Assembly: GCA_946122785.1 (NCBI GenBank)
Contig: CAMGYJ010000009.1
Location: 8,338,937-8,402,936, forward strand
Reading direction: 5' to 3'
Source: Linum tenue
Lineage: Eukaryota; Streptophyta; Magnoliopsida; Malpighiales; Linaceae
Length of the DNA: 64,000 nucleotides
Shown here piece by piece: positions 10,736 to 21,500 of this stretch. The notes beneath the pieces are model-generated. The model had not been told where the DNA came from. It saw only the letters and a list, made by a program, of their open reading frames with translations, and searched no databases. How positions within the stretch are numbered: position 1 is the stretch's first letter; each line of letters begins with the position of its first letter. The translations under genes and the position numbers were made by a program.

Positions 10736-12256
10736 TTCCCTGATGTTGGCTATTCCCCTGCTAATAAAATCGCGGGTGCAGATGAGAAAACCGCAGAATT
10801 CAATGAAGAACACTGTAGTAATTCGAAGATTACAGGTTACCGAAAGTCACCAGGCAGTTGAACTCCCAAGTAGCTAGAAAACAAATGGTCGAATACTTGG
10901 TGAGCAAAACTCTCCTACTCCATTTCCAAACCGATGGACGGGGGAGAAAAGGAATTAAAAAAAAAATAAACATGGTGAAAAAACAAAGGTCCGGACGAAC
11001 CTAAATGATGCTGAGACGTGCAGTTTCTGCGTCGCGCCAGGAATCAGAATTACAAGAAGAGAAGTCAGAGTACTTCTTCTGCCGCCCTGCAGTCCGATTC
11101 TGCAGGCGCAAACGACACGGCCGGCGCCAAATATTCTAAAATTTCTGAATCAGACGGGCGAATCAATTGAAAACTGAAAGACTGATTTGAACTCGCCGTG
11201 ACGACGCAGGCGGTGCCTTTAAACTGAATTCTAAAACAGGCCGGCCGTTGATCAATGGCGATGCTACCCAAGTTAGGTGGCCTTGCAGCAGCTCATTCGT
11301 TGAGGAACGAAAAAGTTCTTTGCGACGGTAGTTCAGCGTTACCGGAGAGAGTGACGGAACAGAAGAATTTCAGTGGTCTGCTAATGGCGGAATAGCTGAG
11401 TGTTGACTAAGATATCTCAGTAACAAAGGAGATTGAAGCATTTTCTGTTTCGGATGGTGAGCGGCGGCGGCGTCGGCGTCGATCGCTGTGCAGGCCGAGG
11501 CAACGTAGCAAAGTAGAGGGCGCTGGTTCAGGAGCGAGCTTCTAGTCTGCAGTTTGGAGGAGAGGAATGCTGGATTGCTGGTTGATGATCGTTTCGTTGC
11601 AAAAGAATGGGACGGGGAACCGTTGCAAATGAATTAGCTGCTAAGCAGTTTAATTGCATTTGAACCGTTTTTATGGGTCCTCGTGTCGCCCGGGATTTTC
11701 GTGCCTTTATTTTCCAGATCATTGATTCCACGCAGATCCTATTAACCAAATTAAACACCATTTTAATTTGGTGTCCATAAAACAAGTAATGAGAATCAAC
11801 GTTTACAGAATCTAAATATTTATGCATATATGTGCGCAGGAAATATGTTAATGTTTTCTAAATTATAATCATTGCAATTTTGTTGTATGTCTTTGAATTA
11901 ACTAAAGATTTCTTGATGATTTTTATTTTATAATTTTATAATTATTGATTTTATAGAATTGAAAATACATGGATGTATTTATGTAGGTTGGTTCTCACAA
12001 ACGATTGTCTTATTATTTTATTAAACTCTCTCTTTTTTATATTAGCACAAGTCAAGAGCGGAGAAATTATTAATTTATTTTAGATTATTAGTTTATCTAG
12101 TACTAGTTTATAGAGATTTTATCGTAATGGGGAGCAGAAAATTATTAATTTATTTTAGATTATTAGTTTTGAGATTATTAATTTGGTTATTGTTAAGAGC
12201 TAACGAAAAGTGCCTAACTGAGCTTTTCCTTATGAGTTATGATTAGCATTCTCAGG
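10736..12256. other. Kinesin-5 upstream region and AT-rich spacer
   Basis: Holds the leader and promoter of kinesin-5; the long frame above ATG 10735 probably includes a leader intron. No second gene is supported. The part from 11830 to 12256 is AT-rich and has an imperfect direct repeat of about 40 bp (near 12055 and 12132, both containing TTATTAATTTATTTTAGATT). Confidence 0.5.
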
Positions 12257-14790
12257 TGTCAGAAGCTGGCTTAAGCCCGGTAAATAAAATTCCCCGTCGG
12301 AAATGAAGAAAAGAAGAGCTAGCCACAAAGGACCGAAGGGAGAAGGGCTTAGTCGTCATGGGAAAGAAAAGCAGAAAGAAGAAAGAAATTATTCCCAGAG
12401 AGCTTGTCCAGGGAGAGGGACCTGCAACCGCAGAGACTACTGACCCTCTTCTTGTTTGTTCCTAGCCGTCAGTGCAAAATGTAGTCAACATCACGTTTTA
12501 AGACTTAAAGTCTTATGCTTTTAGACTTTTAGGTCACCAAAATGCTTCTACATATAAAGGAGGTCATCTACTCGATCCTTCATGCTGTCATCAAGGAGGT
12601 CCTCTACTCGAGAGCATTCGATTAACGTATCCAAAGTTCGCGCGCGTAGGTTTCAACCGCAAAATCTATGTAACAAGTGGTATCAGAGCCTGGTTTAGCG
12701 CGACCGGAGTCCATGAAGATGGTGCCGAAGAAGCAAGCGTCCCAACCAACTTCTTCCGACAACACCGCCATCAACGAGGATACTCTTCAAGGGCTACGTG
12801 AGGCTCAACACAATGTGCAGGAGACGTCAAAAACACTACAGATGGTGACTATTCAACTCGACAACCAAGCTCAACGCCAGCAGGGCATAGAGGGAAGCAT
12901 CAACAAAATAGAGGCCACCATGACGCAACTGCAGGCCTCGGTTTTGGAGATGATACGAGAGCATGCCTCAATCATGAAGCTGGCGCGTGGATTAACGACG
13001 AGGATCCATGTGCTACAAGTTTCGATCGACGACAAGGTCGTCGGGACATCCGGTCCAGTAGCAGACGTTCATCGACAACGAGGAGAAACAAGGGGACTCT
13101 GCGATGAGTAACGAGGATGAGGCAGCAAAAGCAACCGCGAGGCCGAGGCCGACGAGGCGTTCGACCGCGAACGTCTCAAGCGGGGAGAAATTGAAGGCGA
13201 TCGCGGAGGAGGAGGTTACCGTGGGCAGGGTCGTCGCAAGCCCTACCCGGCTCAACAGAGCGGGGCGTGGAACAACCGGCGGAACCCAGGTCGGCGGCAG
13301 CGGCCACGGTGGGAGATCGGTCTCCGCGATGGGACCCGAATGGGGAGCTTTGGCTCTCGACCAGGGCGCGGGTCAAGGGAGAGGATCGATCAAATCGACC
13401 AGATCTAAGCATGACATTTCTGCCGGGCATCATCGGGGGCTAAACCAGTCCGGCTAGCTTTGGAATAGGCCTGGTCGGCAGCGGAATCCCCGACGACGAC
13501 GGTCAAGTGGCAGGAGCGGTTTTTTGGCCGACTGGGCTAGCGAGTCTACTATTGCATTGGGCCATGGTGATGGGGTCGGTTGGCTGCGCCAGGAGCATGG
13601 TCCACCACCAACCCGACAGGCCGAGGAGCGAGGGAGAATGGAAGCGGATCGGGTGACTGTAGTTCACCACCACAGGGGTATGGTTCAGGTCGGACCAAAG
13701 AAAGAATCAGACCCTTTCGACAGAAGTTGGCTCGATTGGAATTTCCAAAGTACAATCGAAGTGAGGACCCATCCAGATGGTTCGCGTGAGTGGAGCAGTT
13801 CTTCAAATTCCAGGAGACGTCAGAAGAGCAGAAGGTGCTACTAGCATCTTATCATAAGGAGGGAGATGCCAACCAATGGTGGCAATGGGTGGACTGAACC
13901 TACACTATGACAGGGATGATGATGACATGGGCCCCGATTTCGTGAGGAGTTATGGGCTAGATTTGGTCTGTCCGAGACCACATCGAGTCATGAAACTCTC
14001 GCTAAGATCAAACAAACTGGATCGTTAAGCGATTATCTCTTAGCTTTTGAGTTGGGCAATCAATGCTATGGATGGACGGAAGAGGCGTTAGTGGACTCGT
14101 TTATTGGTGGGCTCAAATCTGAAATTTTCGATGCAATCCGCATGTTCAAACATAAAACGGCGAGGAAGGCGATACGACTCGCAAAAGTGAAGAACGAGGA
14201 ACTAGCAAAGCGTCCCGGAGCGCCACGGAATCCGCCAATGGCGCCTATGGAGACCATGACCGAGGCAGCACCTGCCCAACCATGTGTAGCACCGCCACAC
14301 AACCCAAATGCTAGAAGGATATCGCCAGAAGAGGTAGCACGCCGTCGGGCATAAGGCCTTTGTTTTCATTGCATGGAGCGTTTCACGATTGGTCATCATT
14401 GTGACAATAAGAACATGCTACTCATGATTGGGTCGTACACAAACGTAGAGGAAGGTCAATTCATCTATGAAGAAAACCAACTTGAGGACAAGGTTGTGCT
14501 AAGGGGGGAGGATTGATACGAGAACCGGGCCATCGTAGCAATTGAGCCAACTATCTGGGCTATCGTATCTTTATTACTTATGTCTGTGTTAGTATTTACC
14601 TTGTTTAAGTAAGATTTAACTTATTGTTGTTTTCTTGTAGGAGTAGGAGTCATGTTTTAGGTAGGAGAAATGAAAGGTTCTATCCTTATAAATATGTACT
14701 CATTCTTTAGTTTAATATCATGAGAAGATTGGAACCCAATTTAGTTTCTGGCTTTGTTATTTGTTTAGTAATTTCGTAATATTTTGGGTC
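12257..14790 (+). mobile_element. Gag-only, non-autonomous Ty3/gypsy-type retroelement
   Basis: An LTR-like block at 12257-12675 (TGTCAGAAGC... ending TAACA, with a TATA-like CATATAAAGG) is followed two bases later by TGGTATCAGAGCC at 12678, the primer site for initiator Met tRNA. A broken gag follows. It leads straight into a purine tract (AAGGGGGGAGGA, 14501-14512) and a second LTR-like block starting TGATACGAG at 14514, which has its own TATA-like TTATAAATATG. There is no protease, reverse transcriptase, RNase H or integrase core. The two LTR-like blocks do not resemble each other. The right limit near 14790 is approximate, and I found no target duplication. Confidence 0.75.
12717..14516 (+). 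pseudogene. Degenerate gypsy gag joined to the end of pol
   Basis: Starts near ATG 12717 (MVPKKQASQPTSSDN), with a coiled-coil N-terminal part. After frame breaks near 13100 and a TGA at about 13787 it gives the gypsy capsid signature: RLEFPKYN, VEQFFKFQETSEEQK, DANQWWQ, then FREELWARFG, GSLSDYLLAFE and DSFIGGLKSEI. A zinc-knuckle-like CFHCMERFTIGHHC lies near 14360. Directly after it, QLEDKVVLRGED looks like the usual last residues of a gypsy pol polyprotein. The whole pol core therefore appears deleted between knuckle and terminus. The frame changes and stops mean it is not translated as one protein now. Confidence 0.75.
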
Positions 14791-15046
14791 GATCTCGCCG
14801 TCAAAGAAGTATTCTACTCTTGTAAAAAAAAGTACTCTACTAAAGAGTAGTGGAAATTCATTGGCCCAAGACAGTGTTTTGGGCATTGAGACCCCTATCC
14901 AACTCTTCTCTGACCTGATGTACTGAGATTTGCCCTCTTCTGCTCATGTTGATTAATTTCTCTTATTAATGAAATGAAATCGCAGGTTAACTGTGAAAAA
15001 AAGTCTGAAACTCATTTGGGAAGGAGAAGGGCTCTCCCGCCGAGGC
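14791..15046. other. Short spacer upstream of the second PPR gene
   Basis: Presumed promoter and leader of the PPR gene at 15047, bordered on its left by the retroelement LTR-like block. A palindrome-like pair (ACTCTACTAAAGAGTAGT) lies near 14832. No ORF of note. Confidence 0.4.
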
Positions 15047-16591
15047 ATGATTCTTGTTGCTCTTCGATACACTCTGCAGATACTCTACCCGAGCCTACAA
15101 CACTACAGAGCTTTCTCTTATTACAGAATCACCGGCGAGACTAAGAGGAGGCGCGTGGACAAGGCACTTAGGATTCTGGACATCGTATCCACCGGAAGAG
15201 CTACCGTCGTTAGAGATCGCCGAACCCATCTGCGTCTCACTGAGGACTTTCTTCGAACGGATTTGGATCAAACCCATGAGGAGGAACACCAAATTCATGG
15301 TTCCAGACCTCCATCCAGCTCCGGAGATGGTGAAATCGATGTAGTAGCGGATAAAACTCCGGAGCCTTTTCCGGAGAACGAAGAAGGTTTGGGAGGAGGA
15401 GTCTTTGGTGCTGTCGTCCTGTCAAGCGCGGTGAGCTCATGTGTGTCCATCCGCGACCTTCGTGGCGGCATTCGGTATCATTGCTTGGCAATTACAACTG
15501 GGTTTCTCGCAAATGCGTACGTGGGGAGCTCTTTGATCACGCTGTACAGCAAATGCGGGGAACTGGGTCATGCACACAAGGTGTTCAACGAAATGCCCGT
15601 GAGGAATGTGGTGTCTTGGACGGCAATTATTTCCGGGTTTGCACAGGAGTGCCATGTCAATCTTTGCTTGGAGCTCTACTCCGAGATGATGATGAAGTCA
15701 ACACTCAGACCTAACGACTTCACACTCACTAGTCTATTGAGTGCCTGCTCCGGCATTGGAGCTCTTGGGCAGGGAAAAAGTGCTCATTGTCAAGCCCTTC
15801 AAATGGGTTTGGACTCGTATCTCCACGTTGCCAACTCCCTCATTTCCATGTACAGCAAATGCGGAAGCCTAGAAGATGCACTTTTAGTCTTCGACAACAT
15901 GAGTAGCAATAATCGAGATCTTGTGTCATGGAACTCGATGATAGCTGGATACGCTCAACACGGCCTGGCGGAAGAGGCAATTGAGTTGTTTGAAGAAATG
16001 AAGAGGAATCAACAGCACCTGAAGCCAGATGCCATTACTTTCCTCGGTGTTCTATCTTCTTGTCGCCACTCAGGTTTTGTGGATGATGGAAGAATTTACT
16101 TCAAATCAATGGCAGATGAACATGACGTGACGCCTGAGTTAGACCATTACGCATGCCTAGTTGACCTTCTTGGGCGTGCTGGGTTGCTGGAAGAGGCTCA
16201 ACGAGTCATCGAGGGAATGCCGATGGATCCAAATGCAGTCATATGGGGCTCGCTTCTTTCTTCATGTCGGCTTCATGGGAGTGTTTGGCCAGGGATACAA
16301 GCTGCAGAGCAAAAACTGTTGATGGAACCCAAGTGCGGCGCAACCCACTTGCAGCTCGCAAAGTTGTATGCTGGCGAGAGGTGTTGGGGTGAGACTGCAA
16401 GGGTGAGGAAGTTGATGAAAGATAGAGGGCTTAAGACGAATCCCGGGTGTAGTTGGGTTGAGATCAAGAACGAGGTGAGTAGATTTAGAGCAGAAGATGG
16501 ATCAAACAACAGAAGATTTGGTGAAGTTGTTGATGTTTTGGATTCTCTGGCAGACCATATGAGAACACTAAGTTTTGTGCCTGAAATATAA
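15047..16591 (+). CDS. Pentatricopeptide repeat protein (E-type), At2g37320-like
   Basis: Single-exon ORF of 514 aa counted from ATG 15047; the frame is open upstream but without an ATG. The N-terminus (MILVALRYTLQILYPSLQHYRAF) is hydrophobic and basic without acidic residues, as in mitochondrial presequences. A stretch RVDKALRILDIVSTG follows, then PPR units from about residue 130: LITLYSKCGELGHAHKVFNE, VVSWTAIISGF, SLISMYSKCGSLEDA, LVSWNSMIAGYAQHG. The E-type tail includes DHYACLVDLLGRAGLLEEA and GCSWVEIKNEV. No DYW domain. It is expected to bind organellar RNA. From memory, At2g37320 sits next to At2g37310 in Arabidopsis; here kinesin-5 and a retroelement lie between the two PPR genes. Confidence 0.88.
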   Translation: MILVALRYTLQILYPSLQHYRAFSYYRITGETKRRRVDKALRILDIVSTGRATVVRDRRTHLRLTEDFLRTDLDQTHEEEHQIHGSRPPSSSGDGEIDVVADKTPEPFPENEEGLGGGVFGAVVLSSAVSSCVSIRDLRGGIRYHCLAITTGFLANAYVGSSLITLYSKCGELGHAHKVFNEMPVRNVVSWTAIISGFAQECHVNLCLELYSEMMMKSTLRPNDFTLTSLLSACSGIGALGQGKSAHCQALQMGLDSYLHVANSLISMYSKCGSLEDALLVFDNMSSNNRDLVSWNSMIAGYAQHGLAEEAIELFEEMKRNQQHLKPDAITFLGVLSSCRHSGFVDDGRIYFKSMADEHDVTPELDHYACLVDLLGRAGLLEEAQRVIEGMPMDPNAVIWGSLLSSCRLHGSVWPGIQAAEQKLLMEPKCGATHLQLAKLYAGERCWGETARVRKLMKDRGLKTNPGCSWVEIKNEVSRFRAEDGSNNRRFGEVVDVLDSLADHMRTLSFVPEI

Positions 16592-16978
16592 GGCTGCTTG
16601 GGTGTCAAAAGTTAGAGGAGACGGTTTTTCCCTGTTTGGAAAATGGTCTTTTTAACTATAAGCCTCATTTATTTCTTAACCTACTCATGCGCTGTTCAAC
16701 TAGCATGGGGAACGGGGAAGATACATAATTCGACTAAACCAATGTTGGGTAAAACTGAATTCTGAGTCAAAAGTTGGCAACTCCGAGCCTAAACTTGAGC
16801 TGTGGTGCAAGAAATTTGATAGCCGAAAGGAAGTGGCGATCATTTAAGTGTCTAACAACGTGAAAGAAAGAAGTCTGTCAAATTCTTCACTAACTACTCC
16901 CAGTAACATTCGATGTGTCCTTTCCCAAGCACCATGAAGACTGAAGATGCAGTAGCCGAGGCTAAGGCAACACGGACG
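16592..16978. other. Convergent 3' flanks
   Basis: A 387-bp gap between the stops of the second PPR gene (+) and the RRM-like gene (-). Nothing but presumed 3' UTRs is seen. Confidence 0.5.
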
Positions 16979-18755
16979 TTACTGAATAACTCGCATCACA
17001 ACTCGATTGTTGAGACAAAAGGCTCCATTTTTGGAAATCAATGCATTCATTGCTTGCACCTGGGACGCAAACTTCACTACAGCAGTTCTTATGGAATTTG
17101 GTGGCATCCCTTGCCTGCAATAGGATAGGAATGTAAAGGGCTGCCTCCCGTTGAGAAACATGATATGACTAACGCGGTATAGGAAATCAACTCAACCTTT
17201 TCACTATTTTTGGCCACTAACCTTATAAATTGGATGGAAGATGAGTCAAAATCAAAGCCTGACAAAAAGCGTTCGATATCGTCTAGTTGTGCATTTGGAG
17301 GAACTCCTTGCACCAGAACCTTCAATGAATGAGAAATGTTAATTGAAAAGAAAATTTGAGATGCAGGCATGCAATGCAAATATACATCGGACAAACTTGC
17401 AGCTACTGAGATATCTTATGATCATGCGAAGCTAAACATGTAGTATCCTTCAAGCTGCACAAACTTCAAAAGCCACCAAGAACCTCATCACACATCATAC
17501 ATGGGTTCAAGTGTTCACTACTGTAATGAGAGTAACTGCTTCATTTGTTAAAACAATTTGCATATGACCTAAAGCTGCAAGTCCTGCCATATATTTCGTT
17601 GCTTCGGATCCCTAAAAATGCAGCTTAAAATGTAATTTATACAGATAAATTAGTAAATTCTGAAGATGGAGACAAAACAAAGAATATGGGATGAAAGACT
17701 CCACACTGCTTAACCATACAAAGTTGCATTCAGTTGCTTGATTAAAGGGTTGATGGCTTTCATCATCAACAGGGAAAACTGAAGGAAAGCTAAAGCACAA
17801 CGGCAAAATAAGAAGAGAATCAACTTGACTCACAGTTTTTCCATAGAAAGGCTGTTGAAGATCCCACTCAGAACGGTTAGCCTGTCATCCAGAGTTAGCA
17901 GCATAAGCAACACCTAGATGAAAGAACAACACGAACCGAAACACATAACCTTACTAGTGACAGATTAACTACAGTCACACGCACCATTTGCAGCCTGTAT
18001 AAACGACCCTTCTTCGCAATGACCTTAAATGCATTGTCGTAGGCTTGACGGGAAGGAAACTGTAATAGCCTGAAAGCAATCAAAATATCACTTGCCAAGT
18101 TAAGAACTCAAACTATGAAAATCTCCAATGATCTCAATGAAGACAAGCAGTAAGTAGATAGTGCAAATCAGCCAACCATAGCATTTGCTTTCATGGGGAA
18201 GGAAATGAAATTACTGGCAAAATCAAAAACATCCATGAAATTCGTACTAAAAAACGACAATTAACAGAGTCGAATCTTCATACACTGCAACAGGACCATA
18301 GCTACGGGTGTAGTTGAATTTGATATCCTCAAGACCCAAGTCACAGCCCTCTAGCATATTGATAATGTCCGTCTTCAGCGTATGCCTAGTGTTGCCGAAC
18401 AATTTCCCGTATGCTGTAACAGAAGGTGGAAAAGATAAAGAAAATAAAAACGTAATTCACTAGCCATAAACCCTAAACTAAAACCCCCCCATTTCCTACT
18501 CGCTAATTTCGCACAACAGATGATTCCTTCCATAAAAGTAGCTGAAATAAAGGTGTTTATGAGAGTACCGATGCCAGGATTCTGAAGGAACGGATCCACG
18601 GATGGGTTTGCCGGCGCTGATGCCGGGGAAAGAGGCCGTCCTGCTTCGGTGGAGAAATGATTCGCAGATTGAAGGAGAAACGGGGGAGATCCAAGTCTTG
18701 AAGCGGAGCTTCGGAGAGCGAAGGCCGATCGGATTCCGTTTCTTAGAAGACTCAT
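16979..18755 (-). CDS. Mitochondrion-targeted RRM-like protein, function unknown
   Basis: Six coding exons (minus): 18569-18755, 18286-18413, 17985-18059, 17834-17881, 17222-17319, 16979-17114; 672 nt, 223 aa. The first 40 residues are rich in Arg, Ser and Ala with almost no acids (MSLLRNGIRSAFALRSSASR), a good mitochondrial presequence with a possible cut near HFSTEAG. Two RRM-like halves follow. One is about residues 63-130 (YGKLFGNTRHTL, SYGPVAFPSRQAYDNAF, KKGRLYRLQM). The other runs from about 147 (VLVQGVPPNAQLDDIERFLS, then AVVKFASQVQAMNAL, RVVMRVIQ). The beta-strand pattern fits RRM folds, but the aromatic RNP residues are weak. The exon phases agree throughout. I believe there are plant-wide homologues without an assigned role, but I cannot name one. 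A role in organellar RNA metabolism is inference. Confidence 0.82.
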
Positions 18756-19689
18756 CTTGAAGGTCCGGCGAGGCAAACTGGTCGGTTCTCTCGAGTTGCT
18801 AACCAGTCGAGTAGCAGAAGCAAGCGAAACCAACGACGAGGGTAAAGCAAGAATGAAGGAGAGCGATGAATTATGGGCCCAAATTTAATTCCGATTTTGG
18901 GTAAATATTAGGTAGAAATGTAGGATACGGCAGGCCAGGTTTAGGCCCAACATTGTTAGAAGGAAAAAAAAAAAAGGTGTACTAACTTGTAGTTTTATGA
19001 TTGTTAGAGTTGTGTTTGTTAAATACATGTATTATGCACAATACAATGTTTGGAAGTGTCAAGTTGTAAAACAATGCATGTATTATTTTGTGTAGGCCCC
19101 ACCAACAATCACAAAAAATGATGCATTATACAATCTCAACTAAAGTTGAGATTGTTGTGATTGTCCTTTTAGATTTGTGTCCACTTTTTCTTTCCATTTA
19201 TATCCCCAATATTTTTTGTTTTATACTAAAAGGTGAGGGTAAATGTGACATTTCCCTATAAAGTAACTTTATGCAAATCAATACATAAACTAGAATCTCA
19301 ACAACCAAACAATGTATTGTCAAAATGCATTTATTGTATCAATGCATGTATTTATATTGTAGTGATTCATTACATTACAACGATTTAACATTTGCAACTT
19401 CCAAACGACCCCTAAGATGCTGGGTTCATTTACTAACAATCGATTTTGAGTAAATTTTTATTTAACTCATAAGCAGGGGTAGATCTAAGTGTCAAGAAGT
19501 CATGTCGCCTAATTTTTTTTAGAAATATACATTTTGTCGGTATAAAATGTTCGAATACAAAGCCTCATACACAACTCTAATAATTGTAACTCAGGTACTA
19601 AAATGTAATTTTCCATCAATATTTTTAGGAACCTATGCTCCACATGAACCTTTACTTAGGTGGAAAGAGCCCTAATTACATGCGCATCG
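18756..19689. repeat. Upstream of RRM-like gene; probable decayed MITE at about 19000-19412
   Basis: Next to the ATG lies the leader of the minus-strand gene. Further on, 19000-19412 holds AT-rich DNA with inverted motifs (CAATACAATGTTTGGAAG near the left, CTTCCAAACGACCCC at the right, followed by TAA) and an internal hairpin (CAATCTCAACTAAAGTTGAG). The right end, read as GGGGTCGTTTGGAAGTTG, resembles PIF/Harbinger-type MITE ends with a TAA/TTA target. The left boundary is unclear. Confidence 0.4.
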
Positions 19690-19996
19690 AGTTAGAGCTT
19701 GGTATAGGCCCTTTGGAATATGATCCACGATTGAACCTCTTCCAACAACTCGAGTTATTGGGATCAACTGGTTTATGACATGGTATCAGAGCCTAGAACC
19801 GAAAGGTCATGTGTTCGAATCTCCACGGCCCCCAATATTAACCGTTATCTTTCAAGCACATGGTATGGTGGGCCTGTGCAAACTTCAAGCCCATGAGTTG
19901 GCTTTCGTTTGAGGGGGCGTGTTAGAGAGTGGTATAAGATCCACGATTGAACCTCTCCCAACAACTCGAGTTATTGGGATCAACTGGTTCTTGACA
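19690..19996 (+). mobile_element. TRIM retroelement (terminal-repeat in miniature)
   Basis: Two direct terminal repeats: 19690-19780 and 19920-19996, sharing GATCCACGATTGAACCTCT, then CCAACAACTCGAGTTATTGG and GATCAACTGGTT, both ending TGACA. The left copy has about 14 extra bases. TGGTATCAGAGCC (19781-19793), the initiator Met tRNA primer site, abuts the left repeat. A purine tract GAGGGGGCG abuts the right repeat, which starts TGTTAGAGAG. The internal part is only about 140 bp and non-coding. This is the full layout of a TRIM, which needs proteins from other retrotransposons. No target duplication was recognised. Confidence 0.82.
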
Positions 19997-21029
19997 CTCT
20001 CTTTACCGTAAAAAGGAAGTACAACACATATAAGTCGTTATGACAGGGAGAAGAAAAGGAAAAAAAAAATAGGCAGAAAAAAATGAAGAACACAAGGGTC
20101 AATTATGCAACCAGTAAGCTAGAGAAATCCAACAAGACAACCATATTTATCCACCTGCGTGGGTCCAAGCTAAGAGTAGTAGACCTAAAGGCCCTTTGGA
20201 ATACGACCTCGATCACCACTATACTACTTGGCCAATTTGAGTTATAGTTGGCTCAAATCGGAGTGGTTAGTTTCATGGACGATCCAGCTATAAATTGTAA
20301 ACACTATCGGAGTCTTTACCTGTCACATCTTCTCCCTCTCGGGTTGTATAATGCACACTATGATGTGCGTTAGAGTTCTATATGAACTATGTATCTATTG
20401 GTATTGTTATAGTCTCGAAATGACTAAACGAATAATTCATCTAGAAAGAATAACCCTAAATCTCCGTAACTACACAAAAAACCCTCCACCGAGAGCTTCT
20501 AGAGGAGAGGGTTGGACAGAGAATCAATTCCCTTGTCTGTTTTATCACCTTGGAAAAGTCCCATTTTCCATCCATCCCAAGACTCTCACACGTAGACTAG
20601 CAATTTAAGGTGGTGGTCACATTAGGAAAAAGGGAAGCTATTTGTCCTCTGAAACTCCGCCGAACGTGAGAGAAGTGGGAGATGGAGCTCTTTACGTCGT
20701 CACCCTAAACCCTCGCCAAATCCTTGTTCAACCATCACCACTTGAATTAGTAAAAGCTTGTTAGTTTAGAGTTAGCAAGGAACTCTGTTAATTCGAGGTA
20801 TTGTCCATATCTTTCTGGGTCCTTTTGTTAGTTAAAGTCATTGGGGAAATGGGTAAGAGTGGGGTGTGGTTAGTGTGAAATTGATGGTGGAAATTGGTAC
20901 TTCAACATGGATAAGTATGTTACCTAAATCTGCATGCATATCTATGGATTCGTTAAGTGTGGGAATGATGATGTATATATATATGCGGGACAATGTTTAC
21001 TGCATGTTTTAATAAGGTGAGGAGGGCAG
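19997..21029. other. Intergenic, no gene supported
   Basis: Low-complexity and AT-rich DNA. A phrase from the TRIM left repeat (GGCCCTTTGGAATA) recurs near 20190, suggesting small rearrangements. ORFs at 20351-20608 have no family signature. Confidence 0.4.
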
Positions 21030-21500
21030 GTGATGCTTTAACCCATTTGTAGTTTTGGAGTGGGAAAATTAACTTGAGTGAGCTGGAGATGTTGGCCTAG
21101 ACTTTGGCCTCATATGCTAGTCCTTTTGTAAGACCAGGAATGATCGTGTGTTTGCAGGTAAGATTGTAACTTCTGAAGTCTTTATACAGCGCGTTCAGTT
21201 TCATGGAAGCTGTCACCTCCCATGTGGGTCACTCTCAACATGGATAGCTCTGCTCATACCAATACAAGTGATGTTGCAGCTAGCAGCCTTGTACGAGATC
21301 ACCTATGACTCTGTCTTTTGAAGTTCACTTTTAACCCGGGCAGATGCTCTATTACCCAGACGGAGTTGAGGGCGAAGTTGAAGGTCTTCAGAAAGTTTGG
21401 GATGCTGGCTATAAATGAGTGTGACTGGAACTAGACTCTGCTTGTGCTTGCCAGCTGCTTTGGAGCTCCAGTTCCAGCGAGCAAGTAACCATAAAATCAA
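21030..21500 (+). pseudogene. LINE remnant: C-terminal RNase H-like domain
   Basis: In two plus-strand frames the translation gives pieces typical of the end of plant LINE ORF2: KTRNDRVFAGKIVTSEVF (about 21130-21185), then GRCSITQTELRA, and after a frameshift EVEGLQKVWDAGYK, LELDSACACQLL (about 21335-21460). Stops interrupt it. Only the 3' part of the element is visible; no endonuclease or reverse transcriptase was found. Confidence 0.6.

Noticed and set aside
12678..12690. TGGTATCAGAGCC (also at 19781) as part of a tRNA gene
   Set aside because: It is the complement of the initiator Met tRNA 3' end and adjoins LTR-type repeats. No cloverleaf can be drawn, so it is a primer binding site.
14993..15046. 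Longer N-terminus of the second PPR protein
   Set aside because: The extra codons begin with GTG, not ATG, and plants rarely start there. ATG 15047 gives a good presequence.
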